64,000 bases of DNA from Rotaria macrura (GCA_900239685.1 OENT01000105.1:62001-126000); one strand, 5' to 3'; shown: positions 15,342 through 28,832, counted from the first letter of the stretch. Translations and numbers: made by a program. Notes: generated from the sequence alone by a model not told the origin.

Positions 15342-16808
15342 ATGATTATCATTGCTTAATAATTAAATAGATATTTGAAGAAAAAAGAATGAACGAACCT
15401 ACCTTTTGTTTTTCTTTCAGACAATAATAGAGAAAAAAATGAGCAAATAACTTGAACGCATTGTCTATCCATCCGACATATAATCAGGAAACAGATCCGT
15501 TTCCGTTTGATTGCAGAGAACAAACTTGACTGTACACATGATAGAAAATCGGAACTACTATAGAAAGAAAAACAAACGCAAACGATATCTTTTTAAATAT
15601 TTTTGTTTTGTCATGGATGAAAATTCTTTCAGCACTATTTTAAAATTGAGGGAAGAGAAAATTTAACGAAGTTCAATCGTAGTTCTATTGTACTATGTAT
15701 ATATATATATTTATATATAAATATATACACATAGACACATACATCTATCTAGCAGTGGCACTATGACAGCTTCATCAGTAAGTAAACAAAAACTTGAGAC
15801 GATGGTTTGTTTGCTCAATTGTCAATGCTGATCTTCTTTTTTAGCTTCTTCATATTCTTCGCATTGAGTTAATCATGACATAATCACATGGAAATTATCA
15901 AAAGAGCACATGAAAAAAAAGAGAAAGCGGAACACTTCGCTTCGTCTCTCTTTTGTGCTTGATGTCTATTAGCATTTTGCACGTCCCTCTCTAGCAGCAT
16001 TTCTACATTACCCCCCCAAAAACCAACATTGTGGACTACGAAATGAGTATGGTTCTTAATGAATTCAGTTCTTCATTGCACATCAACAAAAGTCGAGGCG
16101 AAGAGATCATGATGATTATATTTCTCTTGTTTTTTTTCAAGCGAAGTCTTCTGTTTCTATGATGAAGGTTCGATCCGATAATTAGTTTTATCTTTTAATT
16201 TTTGATCATTTTAATGATTGGTGATAATCAAATTTGTACAATCAAAATTTGGTAAGTACCCACAAGGCAGACTTGAAAGCAATCTATTCATTTGTGTGTA
16301 TAAGTATCGGGATACAAATCAACAGATGTCACTAAAATACTAATGTATAGTACTTTAGAAAATTGTAAATTATATCTCAAAACAACTTTCTAATAAATAA
16401 TTTACAATTAAAAATTAGTCAATTTCATGTATGATGGAATTGACGAATGAATCATGCTGGCCACCAATCCAAGTAAATCATCTATGATTTATATCTATTT
16501 CGTTCGTTTGTTCGTTCTCTCTCATGTTCCTTCATTTATTTATTAGTAGACCTTTTTGAGTTTTTTTTCTTTTGCTCACGAGATATTATAGTGTAGTGTT
16601 CAGAGTCAACACAGCAACAAAGAAAAATAGAAATTTACTCCCTAGTATTACGTTCTCTCCTATCCTAAATCTTCATTGAATCCAAAAAAATCTTGTCGTC
16701 ATGATAATGACGATTAGATAGAAAATGCTCTTCAAAGTAAGCATCAATAAAAATGAAACACATGCTTATCTAATTCTATTCATATATATTTTTATTTATA
16801 CAGATGTT
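15342..16808. other. Intergenic region, no gene seen
   Basis: AT-rich spacer between the SLC22 gene and the ClC gene. It holds a TA-rich microsatellite around 15698-15727 and a run of C near 16012. A sequence resembling a tRNA B box near 16167 has no matching acceptor stem. The end carries a pyrimidine-poor but usable splice acceptor (TTTATACAG, ending 16803) just before the ClC start codon. No coding region or RNA gene could be supported. Confidence 0.6.
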
Positions 16809-19800
16809 ATGAACGAAAAGAAATATCTTTTGGTCGATTTTGACATGAATAAAGAATACAATACAGTTCGGACAACGTCCAGTAAGTACTTTAAAGTTTT
16901 ATTTTTCTTCAGTATTTAATTAAAAGACTTGAAACGCTTTCAAAAACAAAAAAAACAAAATTCATAAAATTCTTCTTCTCTTTTTTTTTCTTTTACTAGG
17001 TTACGAAGCATCAGGTAATCGAGCTAAAAAGAGCAAATACAGAACATGACTAAACCAAAAAAAGAAATGTATTGGTCTTTATTTGTTTTTCTACTTTATT
17101 TTCTAAAAGTAATAAAGTTAGTTCGCATGTAAACAGACGTTCGACATCTAAGAGCAGCTCGTTGCTCAATTAATATTTTATTGATCCGGATTTTAATTAT
17201 ATTCGTATTGATTCATTTCAGACGATCAACCATTCCTTCCCATTAATCCATTTGCTGAACCTATAACGACAATGTCTTCGAGCAGTACAAATCATCGTCC
17301 TGGAGATGATGATATGATTGATATTGATTTTCAAAATACAACCACTGATAGATTAACTAGTAAATTTAATCGTATATTTAATAGAACAAGAGGTTTACAT
17401 GAATTGATCAAATTTTCTAGATGGTGTCATGAATGTTGATTTAGTTCATACACATTATGATGATTTTCAAACTATCGATTGGCTTAAAGATTTGATGCGT
17501 GATCGTTTTCGTCATCGTCTATTACGTACTAAATCTAATCAATCATTTTTTAACAAACTTTTGATGTATCACGATGCATGGTCTGGCTGGTTATGTGTTT
17601 TACTTGTTGGTTTAAGTGCTGGAGTTATTGCAGCTGTTATTGATATTGGCACAAATTGGATATCACATTTAAAACATGGAATATGTCTTAATGCATTTTG
17701 GCTCAATAGAGAACAATGCTGTATGTTTTTTTCACGAGGAAAACGTTTGAATAAGAATTTTAAAAGTAGTTGAAGCTTTTTATTTTGATTCAACTCGTTG
17801 AAAAGCATTCCATAACCCAGATTGGTAGTTGTATGAAAAAGCCTATTTTACGTTAGTGAATCGAAACGATTTTGTATGACTCATCGATTGTGAATGTGAT
17901 CTCAGTGCTTATTTACTTTGGATTTTAAAACCTTAGTTTAAGATATATCAGAAACGAAAAGCATGATGAAAGAATGTGCATCTTTTTATTCTTTCTATAG
18001 TACTCATATTTACGCAGTCATTTAATCCACACATAGTTAATTAATTTCTTATATTGTCAAGTAATTCAATCCATGCAGTATTGTCTAAATAATAATGTTT
18101 AAGAATCCATAAGGACTTGATCATGGAACTAATCCAATAAAATATAAATTATTTAAGGTTGGGCATCAAGAGAACTTCAATATGATAATGTAAATTCAGA
18201 AGAATGTTCAGAAGTAAGATAACAATTAATACGATGACAGAAACTAAGAGGAAATTTTCTAAAACATTTTCTCTTTACTTTTATGAACTTTTCAGTGGTT
18301 TACGTGGCCACAAGTTTTTGGTACCTATAAGAAAGGAGCTGGGGAATTTTTATTATCTTATACAATGTACATATTTTGGTCCACAATATTTGCTACGTTT
18401 GCTGTTCTTCTAGTCAAAGTATTTGCACCATACGCTTGTGGTAGTGGTATTCCAGAAGTAAAATACCAACAATGAACTAAATGTTCTCGAATTTAATTTT
18501 TTATTTGAATATTCTTTTTCTCAATTAGATAAAAACAATCTTAGGAGGTTTTATTATTCGAGGCTATTTGGGTAAATGGACTCTATTGATAAAAAGTATT
18601 GGCATGGTTAGTCTTGTTCTAAATCGTTTTTGTTTGATATTAAAAAAAATTATTTATACGAAGCAAACGAAAATTCTTATTACAGATGTGTGCTACAAGT
18701 GCTGGTCTTATATTAGGCAAAGAAGGACCATTTGTTCATATTGCTTGCTGTTGTGGTAATATATTTTCATATCTATTTCCAAAATATGGTCGCAATGAAG
18801 CAAAGAAACGAGAAATTTTATCGGCCGCTGCTGCAGCCGGTGTTTCCGTAGCGTTCGGGGCACCTATTGGTAAATCAAATTCTTTATTTTGTAAAACAAG
18901 CGAAGAAATATTTTCTTTTTGTTTTAAACTATTAGGTGGCGTTTTATTCAGTTTAGAAGAAGTATCATATTATTTTCCATATAAAACATTGTGGCGATCA
19001 TTCTTCTGCGCTATGGTCGGAGCTCTTGTTGTTCGATCAATAAATCCGTACGGAAACGGGCATGATATTCAATTTAGTATCGATTATTCCGTACCATGGG
19101 CATCATTTGAACTATTACCATTTATTTTACTCGGCATACTTGGAGTGAGAAGAAAAAAAATTTAAAAACAAGAAACATTCGATATGTTTATCATAAAATT
19201 TAGGGCTTATGGGGTGCATTCTTTATCAAAACCAATGTTTGGTGGTGTCGTTTTCGAAAAAATTCTCGACTTGGACAATATACAATACTCGAGGTATATA
19301 TTTAATTGTAATAATTAGTTCAGGTAGACATACTTGTTCAGTAGTCATGTGAATACAGCAGGGGAAATTACTTTTTTAAAAAATGTGATGTTGTATTTGA
19401 CGAGTAAATCGATGAGATTTGTCATCGAATTCTAGAATAGGATGCAAAGCTAAGCTTTTACAGATTCAGTTTTTCTAAGCGAGACTTGTCGTTGTTTGCA
19501 TTCAATTCGTTGTGATAGCTAGGTGTACATCAGGTGGATTTTGAAAAGAAAAAGAAATTCTTTTTTTTCCTGTGGGGAATCAAATTCGAGCTCATTAAAA
19601 ACATCATTTTTCTTTTTCTCTGTTGAGTTTTGCGTAACAAAATGTTTCCTCTTGTAAAAATCAAATACGAAAAGAAAGCAGACGATGTTTTTACTCGTTT
19701 AAATATTAGTTAACTAAATTTACCTGGTGATTATGAATGAACAACAAAAAATTTCGATGAAAATGATTTTCATATGTAGAAATATAGTTTTCTCGAACAA

Positions 19801-22800
19801 TGGGTATCGAATTGATAGTTGAAACCAAAGTAATCGATCATTGACAATCACCTAGAGTTGATGAAGGCAAAATGAGCCAATTATGAGAGATATGCGAAAT
19901 GTGACTAACGACTTTTCTTTGGATACATTTAACAATAGGAGATATGTATATAATACGGTTCACTGTGCACGAACGAAAAGCTTTTATTCGACTCACACGT
20001 ACATAGGAAAGAAATGGCGACGTGAAAAATTGATAATAGTTTGAGCATCCTTCAAAGTAAATACGATGAGTTTAATTGCTTGTAGATTGCTGAAGTGTTC
20101 AAAAATAGAAAGAAAAGTAACAAATTTTTATCGGATATCCGGAAACTAATGTTTCTATCATGTAATCATGAATTGTCAAGTGTTGGTCTTGTTTGTTTGT
20201 GATGAATGATGAACTTTTGAAAATTCAAGACTTCAACAATCATTTGATGCACCACTTAAGAACTAAAGTTTACGTTGATAGTCTTCTTTTTTCGTTTTCC
20301 TCTATAGAACTCTGAATTTAAAATTCGAAATAAAATGATTTCAAAGGTTCTTTTTCTTACTATGACAAAGATTTCCCTATGAACTGAAACAATGAGCGAT
20401 AGTTCAAATATTTGTCTTCGTCATCTTTTTTCTCCATCGATAATTACAAAGTAAGCATTCGATAATTTTCATAATAGTACAATACAGTCTATTCCACTTA
20501 TAAAAATATCGATTGAAACGAAGAAATCTATCATACAAGAATCTCTTCATAAGACAATGAAAGTATCTTTCATGTGAAGTTGTGTGTCGAACTAGGAATG
20601 AAACTAATAAATTTAAAAAAACAAATTTTCTACACGTTAATTTTCTATGAATATATTTGTTAAGGTTGTTTTTCTTGCATTAATCACTGCCATTATTATA
20701 TATCCAAATCCATATACACGGATGTCAATGTCAGAATTAATTAAACGTTTAGTTAGTCAATGCCGTGTGGAAGATATGATCGATTTGTGGTAAATAAACA
20801 TGAGAAGAACTGATTATGTTAAATAGATTGTTTTCCTATTTTTTGTTTTCGTCTATAAAGTGATTACCCCAATGCTCAATTTCATAATGGTAAATCGAAA
20901 GGATCCATAGGATTAGCTGGCCCGGGTGTCCATGCAGCTATATGGAAATTATTCTTTGCTCTAATTGTTCAAGTTGCACTGGTTACATTTACTATCGGTG
21001 TTAAAGTTCCATCAGGTTTAATCATTCCATCAATGTCAATTGGAGCAATAACAGGACGTATTATTGGTATTATAACAGAACAATTGGCTATACAAAATCC
21101 ATCATTTATTCTCTTCCGTCACGATTGTAGTAAAGGTAAATCAAAAATTTTTTATTTCTCCTTTCAAAAAATGTTTTCATTAGAAAGATTGAATTTATTT
21201 CATGCTTTTTACTTAAAGATGAAAATTGTGTTACACCAGCATTATATGCTATTGTTGGTGCTTGTGCTTTTTTGGGTGGCGTTAGTAAAATGACTGTATC
21301 ACTTGTTGTTATTATGTTTGAATTAACGGGTGGTTTAAATTACATCGTACCATTGATGGCTGCAGCGATGACAGCTAAATGGATCGGGGATGGTTTTGTA
21401 CGTGGGGGAATTTATGATGCACATATTGAACTAAATGGTTATCCGTTTTTGGATAATAAAGAAGAATTTAATTTTACAACAATAGCCGCCGATGTTATGC
21501 GTCCAAGGTAAGCATTTTATTTGAGATTTATCATTTGTAAGTTTATTTTTTACATCTTTTAATAGACCGGAACAATCTTTATCATTAGTATTTTTAACAC
21601 AAAATGGTATGACATTTCTGGAGGTGGAAAATTTACTAAAAGAAACTACACATACATCCTATCCAGTTGTTGTTTCACGTGAACAACCATATCTAGTTGG
21701 ACAAATACAACGGCGAGATTTACAAATAGCTCTTAGTATGTATTTCGTTTGAAACTTATTCATCTTGTACAGTGACACATTATGACATGATTATTTCATT
21801 AAATTCAAGCGTAATAATTTTACTATCGCAATGTAGGGTAAATCATTGATGGATAAGGGCACTACTCTAGTTATTCATTATTAATTGTCTGCGTGAGCGA
21901 TACATAAATTACTCGTAATGGTTTCTGAAATCAGATTAAACAATATCCGTTCTTCGTATGAAGTCATTAATTCTGATTTAGTATTACCCTTATTTAGTTA
22001 TTAAAAGTTAATTAAGAAGGAACTATGTAACAAAGATTATAAATAGATATTTGTTCTTGAAAATAAAGTATTATCTGATCCGTAGTAGAAAACTTTCATT
22101 TTTGAAATTAGTTCTCGTGAAATTTTAATTATGACGATCATATAAGAGATGCTTTTGTATCATCTCTAAGATAGACTGAACCTTGGAAAATCAATTTTCA
22201 TATATATTAGTCAGTAGACTAACGGTAAGATTAGATATAATTGATATGTTTGTTTGAAAATTGTTATGTTCAGGTTTTCGATCACGATATTTTTGTTCGA
22301 GCTAAGATTTATTGCTTGTAGTTGTTTGATCGATAAACATCTTATTAATCAATCTGTATAACTAAATAAAAATGTACAACGAAGAGAAAGTCAATATTTC
22401 TCTGTATCCTATCAACTCGAATGGATTTTGATAACGTATATCAATTAATTGACTTTAGAATCCCAAAAAATGCATCGTTTTCGTCTTTCTACGAATCTTA
22501 TTCAATTTACATCATCATCAGAAACAACTAGAAATTCAGATTATGAAACTGATAATCAAAACGAACAACAAGTTACAACAAATTCAGAAATTATTCGCAT
22601 CGGCAATTTACTTGATCAAGTAATGATATTTCTTTAAATCTCATTATGTTTATGTTAAATCGATTATGAATTTTCTAGGCACCCATTATTATTACTGATC
22701 AAACGCCAATGGAAACAGTTATTGATCTATTTCGTAAATTAGGTCTACGACTAGCATTTGTCACGTGTAATGGGTATGTTTTAAATTTCAATGTTCTAGG

Positions 22801-22919
22801 CTTATCTCATTTAAGTTCTATTTAGACGATTACGGGGCATTATCACTAAAAAAGATATACTTCGGCATATTCAACAATTAAGTTCGCATAATGCTGAAGC
22901 AACATTTTATGACAATTGA
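16809..22919 (+). CDS. CLCN3: ClC-3/4/5-type chloride/proton exchanger
   Basis: Endosomal/lysosomal 2Cl-/H+ antiporter of the ClC-3/4/5 group, used to acidify and load chloride into vesicles. Seventeen exons fit in phase (16809-16881, a 15-nt micro-exon 17000-17014, 17222-17359, 17421-17720, 18158-18213, 18296-18457, 18529-18606, 18686-18869, 18936-19144, 19204-19293, 20665-20789, 20861-21135, 21219-21507, 21566-21735, 22459-22619, 22679-22773, 22826-22919), about 837 residues. Hallmarks are YDDFQTIDW in the N-terminus, the selectivity motif [14 protein letters not shown] with the gating glutamate, and [14 protein letters not shown] with the proton glutamate. Two C-terminal CBS domains follow (about 21450-22919). 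The presence of both glutamates argues for an exchanger, not a channel. Choosing between ClC-3, -4 and -5 is not meaningful here: it is probably the single invertebrate orthologue. The start is taken five bases after a splice acceptor. Confidence 0.92.
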
Positions 22920-23798
22920 AATTAAAAATACCCAAGAATATTTATTTTTTTAACGTTTTCACTTATCGTAGTGAGATCGAATAACAGTCTCTCTCTTTCT
23001 ATCTTTCTCTCCTCTAACTATCTCATATTCTATATAAGTATATTTTTTTCTGTTGTCTTGTTATTACCTAACGAGCAGAACATACGTTGCCTAAAGAAAC
23101 AAACAAAAAATAAAAATCACTAGAGGTTTTTTTTTTTCGTTTCTCCTGTGTTGGATATAAATATAACTATCTATAACGTGTCTATATATATATATATGTA
23201 TGAAGTCTCAGAAAATCACATGGAATCAGAAAATTATTTTTTCTTTGTTTTCGCTCCGTTCGTTTTTTACATGTTATTAATTTTTTTTTGTTGTTGTCAT
23301 GTTCTTGTATGCATCGTTATTTCCTTCTTCGTCATCGGTTTGTTCCAAATCAATTGTCACTTTATATCGTTCATTTCAAAACAAAATTACTCTGTTTCTT
23401 ACAAAGATTGGATTCATGGTCAAAAAAAATAAAATAAAATGACGCAGAAATAATTTTTATCTCAATTAAAATGTCTCTTCTTTTCATCAAAATAGAATAT
23501 CATGTGACGTATTGTTTATAATTGGGTTTTATGACATACAGATGAAGATCTGCATAAAAGAATATAAACGATACAATGTTTTGCAATACTTATTTCATAT
23601 TTTTAGACATTGAAGAACTTGAAAGTTATTCGGACGTAAACAAGACATCGATTGAGATCTATAGACATTGTAAAAATGAGAAAAAAGATTGCTTTTCATG
23701 AAAACAAAAGCTCATGTTGGCGTTGATTAAGTTATAGATTGTTTTTCTATTATAGATTCTCATTAGCATAATCCATATTTATTTGATCTAATTAAATT
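22920..23798. other. Intergenic region between ClC gene and COX17
   Basis: This holds the 3' end of the ClC transcript and the COX17 promoter or leader. There is a short TA repeat near 23184-23200 and T-rich tracts. A clear splice-acceptor sequence (TTTTTCTATTATAG) ends at 23755, 43 bases before the COX17 ATG. Open frames in this stretch have no protein-like composition, so I call none. Confidence 0.5.
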
Positions 23799-24032
23799 AT
23801 GGGTTTAAATCAAGCTAAAAGTCAGCCGATACCAACAACTACCGATAAAAGTCTTCCATCACAATCAACTAATGATACAACCGAAGCGAAACCAAAATGT
23901 AAAGCATGTTGTGCATGCCCCGATACAAAACAAATTCGTGATGAATGTGTGATTTTGAATGGAGAAGAAAACTGTTCAAAAGAAATTGAAGCTCATCGAG
24001 CCTGTATGCGAGAAGCTGGTTTTAAAATCTGA
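23799..24032 (+). CDS. COX17: Cytochrome c oxidase copper chaperone COX17
   Basis: A 77-residue copper chaperone of the mitochondrial intermembrane space that passes Cu(I) to SCO1 and COX11 for cytochrome c oxidase assembly. The copper-binding cluster CCAC is at residues 37-40. The twin Cx9C helices of the CHCH fold are intact ([11 protein letters not shown] and [11 protein letters not shown]), and the protein ends AGFKI like other COX17s. The N-terminus is about 14 residues longer than human COX17 and rich in Thr/Ser/Gln. The gene is a single exon. A polyadenylation signal AATAAA lies at 24104-24109, and the gene is tail-to-tail with the minus-strand gene ending at 24155. A splice acceptor 43 bases upstream may mark a 5'UTR intron or trans-splice site. 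Confidence 0.95.
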   Translation: MGLNQAKSQPIPTTTDKSLPSQSTNDTTEAKPKCKACCACPDTKQIRDECVILNGEENCSKEIEAHRACMREAGFKI

Positions 24033-24154
24033 GAGTCACTCACTTTCTCGTTGACATATTGTTTTTTATCCGTCAAAATCCTATTTTTTGTTAGTTTTTC
24101 AACAATAAAGAAAAAAAAGAATCCTGTTTGTTCATTGCATTAGTTAATAAATCT

Positions 24155-26099
24155 TCATGCTGAGTTTTTACTTAAAAACAATTTGATAAGATTATCAATC
24201 GAATAATGTCCATCTTCATCAAGTGGTAAACATCGTTCAATCTTTTGAATATCATTCGCATTAATGCCAATATCGTTTAATACTCGACGTAATTCACTTG
24301 GTGGAAAAAATCCTATATTGTCCAAATCAATAATACGTAATGCTTCTCGTAATTCGATTTCTGCAGAACTCAAACTATATTCTTTGTAATATTTGCTTTT
24401 CTTTTTCTTTGTTGATTCTGGTTTCCTTCTTTCTTTCGTGTCAGGACTTGAACTAGTAGGATGATGACTTTGTGCTGCTGATGCAGATTTTGATCGTTTC
24501 GATGTTGTTGTTTGTATGGTTGTAGTGCCGTAGGCTAAACGTACATCATCCATAACTGATTCAGGTGTAGTCGATAAAAATGGAGACGATGATGGAGGCA
24601 TTTCTACATATTCATTCAATTCTACTTGAGAATCTTGATAGTTTGATAGTGTCTGTTTAGTTGCATCATCAGTGATGTGTGAAATTTCGTGTTGATAGTC
24701 AATTCTATTAGAAGGTGACGAAGTTATTGGTGTATCCGATGATTGAAAATCATGGGAGTAATGATGACGATGTAATGAATCATTAGTTGAAAATGGTTTC
24801 GGTGATATCGTTGCGGACATAGCACGAGATACATTATGTTGATGGCAAGTAGATGTATCATAATTCTAAAATTCTAGAAATATTTTCATATCTTATCCCA
24901 ATAGAGGACATCAGGAAATTTTTATGACGAAAGTCTTCTTTGTGCACTAGAACTTAGGTTAATTTTCATCATGTGTTTCTTTTTCAAATGCATCAAAACT
25001 AAAAGCTTGAAAACCTTTCTGAATCGTAAATTAAACGAGAGAACAACTCAAGATGTTGAATCACATTTCAAATCGAAGTTCATTCATTTGGTGTAAAATA
25101 GATTACAATGATCTTCATTCTCGTTTTGGTAGAGCGAGTCTTAGGAAAATTTGTGGTTTCAGTGAATAATTCTTTTAATACTTTCGTTAATGCTGACTTT
25201 GTATGTGTGAGAGTTTCTTTTCCATTTGTGAAAGAACTCTGATTACTGAACATGTGAAATAAAGAAGGAAAAGAAATAGTAAAAATTCTTCCCCTTGTAC
25301 GATTAACTTATCGTACAAGAGAAACTCATCGAAACTCAGACTCTGATATTTAGTGAGACACGTGAGAAGGAGCACAACAATTAAATGAAAAAGAAAACTT
25401 CGATACTTTTCAAACGAACTTCGGACAAGTTCGGAGTAAATAAACATCATCTTCAAATTAGAAACTTTGCAATGCTTTTTCGTCACGTGTACTAGACTAT
25501 TAGGATCTAGCTATTGATTACATCGATGTACGAAGAAAACAGTTATTTGAGAGCCCATGTCCTATTGAAAAGAACTGAGATCTATTGTATATGTGTCTAT
25601 TACACACCTTAATTAATGGACAAACAAGATTTTCATCATGTACAATCCATTTTCCACTAGTTCCATCATTAGTAATGACTTTGTCTAGTATTGTTTCTGC
25701 TAGTAACATGGAGTTATTTGTTATCGTATCCTTTGAATCTATGTGATCAAGTACTTGTCTATTCTTTTTATGTTTTCGTAAGCGATGAAATTTCTTTTTT
25801 ATTATATTGAATAGCCACGGTGCATTTGTATTTTGTGATTTTAACATGTCATTCATACTTATTGGCATTGCACCAGGCAAATTTTTATAGTAATTTACTG
25901 ATGAATGATCTTTTATAAAAACATTTGATGTTGAACTTTTTAATTGTTTACTATTGTTAAAATATGTTTTAGCAAGATATCTCCACGAATGATTTTCTTC
26001 ATTAACAGATGAAGCATCACTTTTCATTGAAAGTGATTTCGGCATAGAAGAAAATAAATCAGCCTCGAAGACGAATTCATCCGTCGAATTGTTTGCCAT
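24155..26099 (-). CDS. EF-hand-like protein of unknown function (two-exon model)
   Basis: I read one gene of about 400 residues. Exon 1 is 26099-25608, ending in AAG|GTGTGT. Exon 2 is 24865-24155, after the acceptor TTTTAG. Both junctions are phase 0 and the frame is open from the acceptor to the internal ATG at 24820. Residues 1-164 have no domain I know; they include a basic stretch (KKKFHRLRKHKKNR). The middle is Ser/Thr/Pro-rich and probably disordered, followed by a Lys-rich block. The C-terminal 65 residues look like a calmodulin-type EF-hand pair: first loop DLDNIGFFPPSE (keeps D1, D3, G6, E12), second loop degenerate (PLDEDGHYSIDN). Calcium binding is therefore uncertain. The alternative is two separate genes: a 193-residue ORF (26099-25518) and a 221-residue ORF (24820-24155). 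Confidence 0.55.
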
Positions 26100-26266
26100 T
26101 CAAACAATCGTAATGGGAAAAAAAGCGAATAAAGCAGACACACACACACACACAGACACGCTCGTACACACGTACAAATACACGCAAAAAAAAGAAAAAG
26201 AAAAAAGTTTATATGTAACCAAAGCAACAGAACAAAAACAAGAAATAAACAAATAAACAAATATTC

Positions 26267-28810
26267 TCAAACACCAATACAACCCGATACTAATTTTCTC
26301 CAAGTTTTCATTGAATGTGAATGATGATTGTGATGATGATGGTGATGACGTGTGCGTTGTTGTTTACTTGTTGTTTGATCTTGTTTCTGTTGTTCAATTA
26401 CAGGTAGGACTGACGTTGATGGTAATGTTATTTCAGCATTACCATCTCGAAATTCAATTGCTGTGAGAACAGCTGTATCGAAAACAATTTTTAAATTTTT
26501 CTCTGTCAATGATGAACATTCAATATAAGTACAAGCATGCATCTGTTGAGCACGTGCACGTGCTTCTTTTTCAGTCACCGGCTTTAACTTTTGTTGATCA
26601 AGTGTTAATAATGTTTGTAGATCTGATCTAAGATCCATTTGTGTACCAACAAGTATGATTGGAATTTTCGAATTTGAACGACGTGCACGTGATAACCAAT
26701 ATGTTATCGCATTTTGAAATGATTGCGGATTAACAACACTAAAGCATAATAATATAACATCACTGTATGGAATACACAGGCCATGTAATGGTGAAAACTG
26801 TTCCTAAATAATAATAGAAAAAAAATGAGTTCATATGGTATTTTTTTAAAAATGCTAATATATTCGATGAATATTCTATAGAGAACATTTTCTAAGATTG
26901 TCTTTTGTTTTCAACATCGTTTTTTTCTCTGTTTCAAGACTGCTATGATGAATACATAAATAATCATCAACATAATATGAAAATACATTAAACATACAAA
27001 GTAAAATATCTGTTATTAAGTGTAGTTACTTCGATTATATTTGAAAAAAAAAGGTTTCATCTTGCTTCATGTAGTTACTTAATTTACATTTGATGAGAAA
27101 ATGAAAAATGCAATATTGATCAATTGATGTGTGGAAAACTCGAGACAAAGCTGCTTACTACTCATGTAGACATGTGTTTTATGACGAATCTAATTTATAT
27201 CAATAGTACGAAGAAAAAGCGATTATCAACAAATGAAATCTGATAAAATCGGATCAAATTTACATTCATTAGAGAATTCTTCGACTTCCTATCGTTACAA
27301 ACGAGTATCTAATACATACGATGTACTCGACAATAATTTTTCTACAGAGTCATACTGTGATCTCCAATAATATAAAACAATAAATTCTATCGCTGATAGA
27401 AATTTATTAACAATAGAAATGGTGAGCATAGTTAATTTTTCAAATAATGACTGCGACCTTTAGAAATAAAAGCAAAAAATGAATGTTTTTTTTCTCGAAA
27501 TGTTACATGTATCATCGAGTGATGTTATGAATAATTAACCATATAAATACATACTTCTCACAAAATTTTCTTCCGAATTTCTATATTCTTAGTACTTTTT
27601 TTTCATAATGTTTTTTTTTATTTGGGAAACTATTCTGAGTTAATGCGTAAATAAAACTTTCGAATATAACTAGACAGAAAGTGCATAGACTGCTTTTTGT
27701 CAAAGTTATGACATTCTTCAGTCTTTGCAATGTCTGAGACTGTCATCATGTACATTGTTTATGGAATAGGGTAGTCGTTCGTATCATGAATAGAAAAACA
27801 AAAAGCTCTGAAAAATCTATGAGGCCGAAACTTGTGTTTTTTTCCTAGAAGAATAAGGTATTTCTATAATTAATTACTCATGAAAACATTATATTGTATG
27901 TATAGCATTTCGATAGAATATCCATTTTTCGAAAGGTCATACGCATCTAATGAAATATCATTTATGCTCATAAATTCCATTTACAATACAATTTCATTTG
28001 GCGTAAAAATTTATTGTTTTAGACTATTCAAAATCATAGGACTACTCCAGTGGAAAAATATTACCCAGCACTTCTACAGTTGAAGTATGTGAAAGTAGAC
28101 AAAAAAAGAACACAAGGACGTTTGATCTACTTTTCAAGTTCTTGCCTCTTCTTATTCAAGTTGAATATAAATAAATGCGTTTCCTTTCAATGCCTATCGG
28201 ACAAAATAGGATATATGTATGAATACATATATTCTCGTCGATTGATTCATATAGAAGAAAAAGTAATAATAAATAACAATCGCCAACTTTACTTTCCAAT
28301 AAGATTCATGAATACGAACATAGTCATTACCTATATTTTCTACTTAACAAAGACATCAATATTCTCCTCTTAATTGTCTAAGGAAGATTCAAGGATATCA
28401 CACTGGTGTTCTTGCATTTGTATATATGTATATATATATATATATATATATTTCTTATTTACCTTTCCTCCTGTATCGCAAATGTCGAAATGAACAAGTC
28501 GAGTGCCAACAGAAACATCAACAGAATAATTATCAAAAGCAGTTGGAACATATTGCGTGGGAAAATCATTTGTTGTATAACTAACAACTAATGAGGATTT
28601 GCCAACACCAGAGTCACCAATAATAACACATGTTATGTGACCACCTGTATGTTGCTGTGTATCTAATGATGATGAAGGCACAAGTGGAATGGATGAATTT
28701 AGTGATGGTGAAGATGAGATTGTCGTTGATGATTGAGTTGCTGATGATGACGATGTCATATCGTTTTGTGTCCTTGCTGTTGTCATCGTTTCGAAACAGT
28801 TTGGACTCAT
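26267..28810 (-). CDS. RHOU: RhoU/RhoV-like atypical Rho-family GTPase
   Basis: A 294-residue small GTPase in two exons (28810-28463 and 26803-26267, phase 0). A Ser/Thr-rich N-terminal extension of about 56 residues precedes the P-loop GDSGVGKSS. The effector loop is [11 protein letters not shown], the switch II start DTGGK, the G4 motif VGTQMDL and the G5 motif ECSSL. The insert after VGTQMDL and the stretch [21 protein letters not shown] match RhoU/RhoV best. The tail has a His-rich patch and ends KLVSGCIGV, similar to the palmitoylated C-terminus of RhoU instead of a classic prenylated CAAX box. Two catalytic positions are altered: the residue equal to Gly12 is Ser, and the one equal to Gln61 is Lys. 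This predicts poor GTP hydrolysis. RhoU proteins act on PAK kinases, adhesion and the actin cytoskeleton. A splice acceptor lies three bases before the ATG. Confidence 0.87.
28433..28451. repeat. TA microsatellite in RhoU-like intron
   Basis: A pure TA dinucleotide run directly inside the donor end of the single intron of the RhoU-like gene, only about 12 bases from the exon. Length variation here could affect splicing, but nothing more can be read from it. Confidence 0.8.
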
Positions 28811-28813
28811 TTT

Positions 28814-28832
28814 CTAAACAGTAAAAAGCGAC
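28814..28832 (-). promoter_or_regulatory. Splice acceptor three bases before RhoU-like start codon
   Basis: On the minus strand a T-rich tract ends in ACTGTTTAG, then AAA and the ATG. It is a candidate spliced-leader or 5'UTR intron acceptor. Confidence 0.5.

Noticed and set aside
16160-16180. tRNA-like B box (GGTTCGATCC)
   Set aside because: No A box or acceptor-stem pairing in the expected distance upstream; the surroundings are unstructured.
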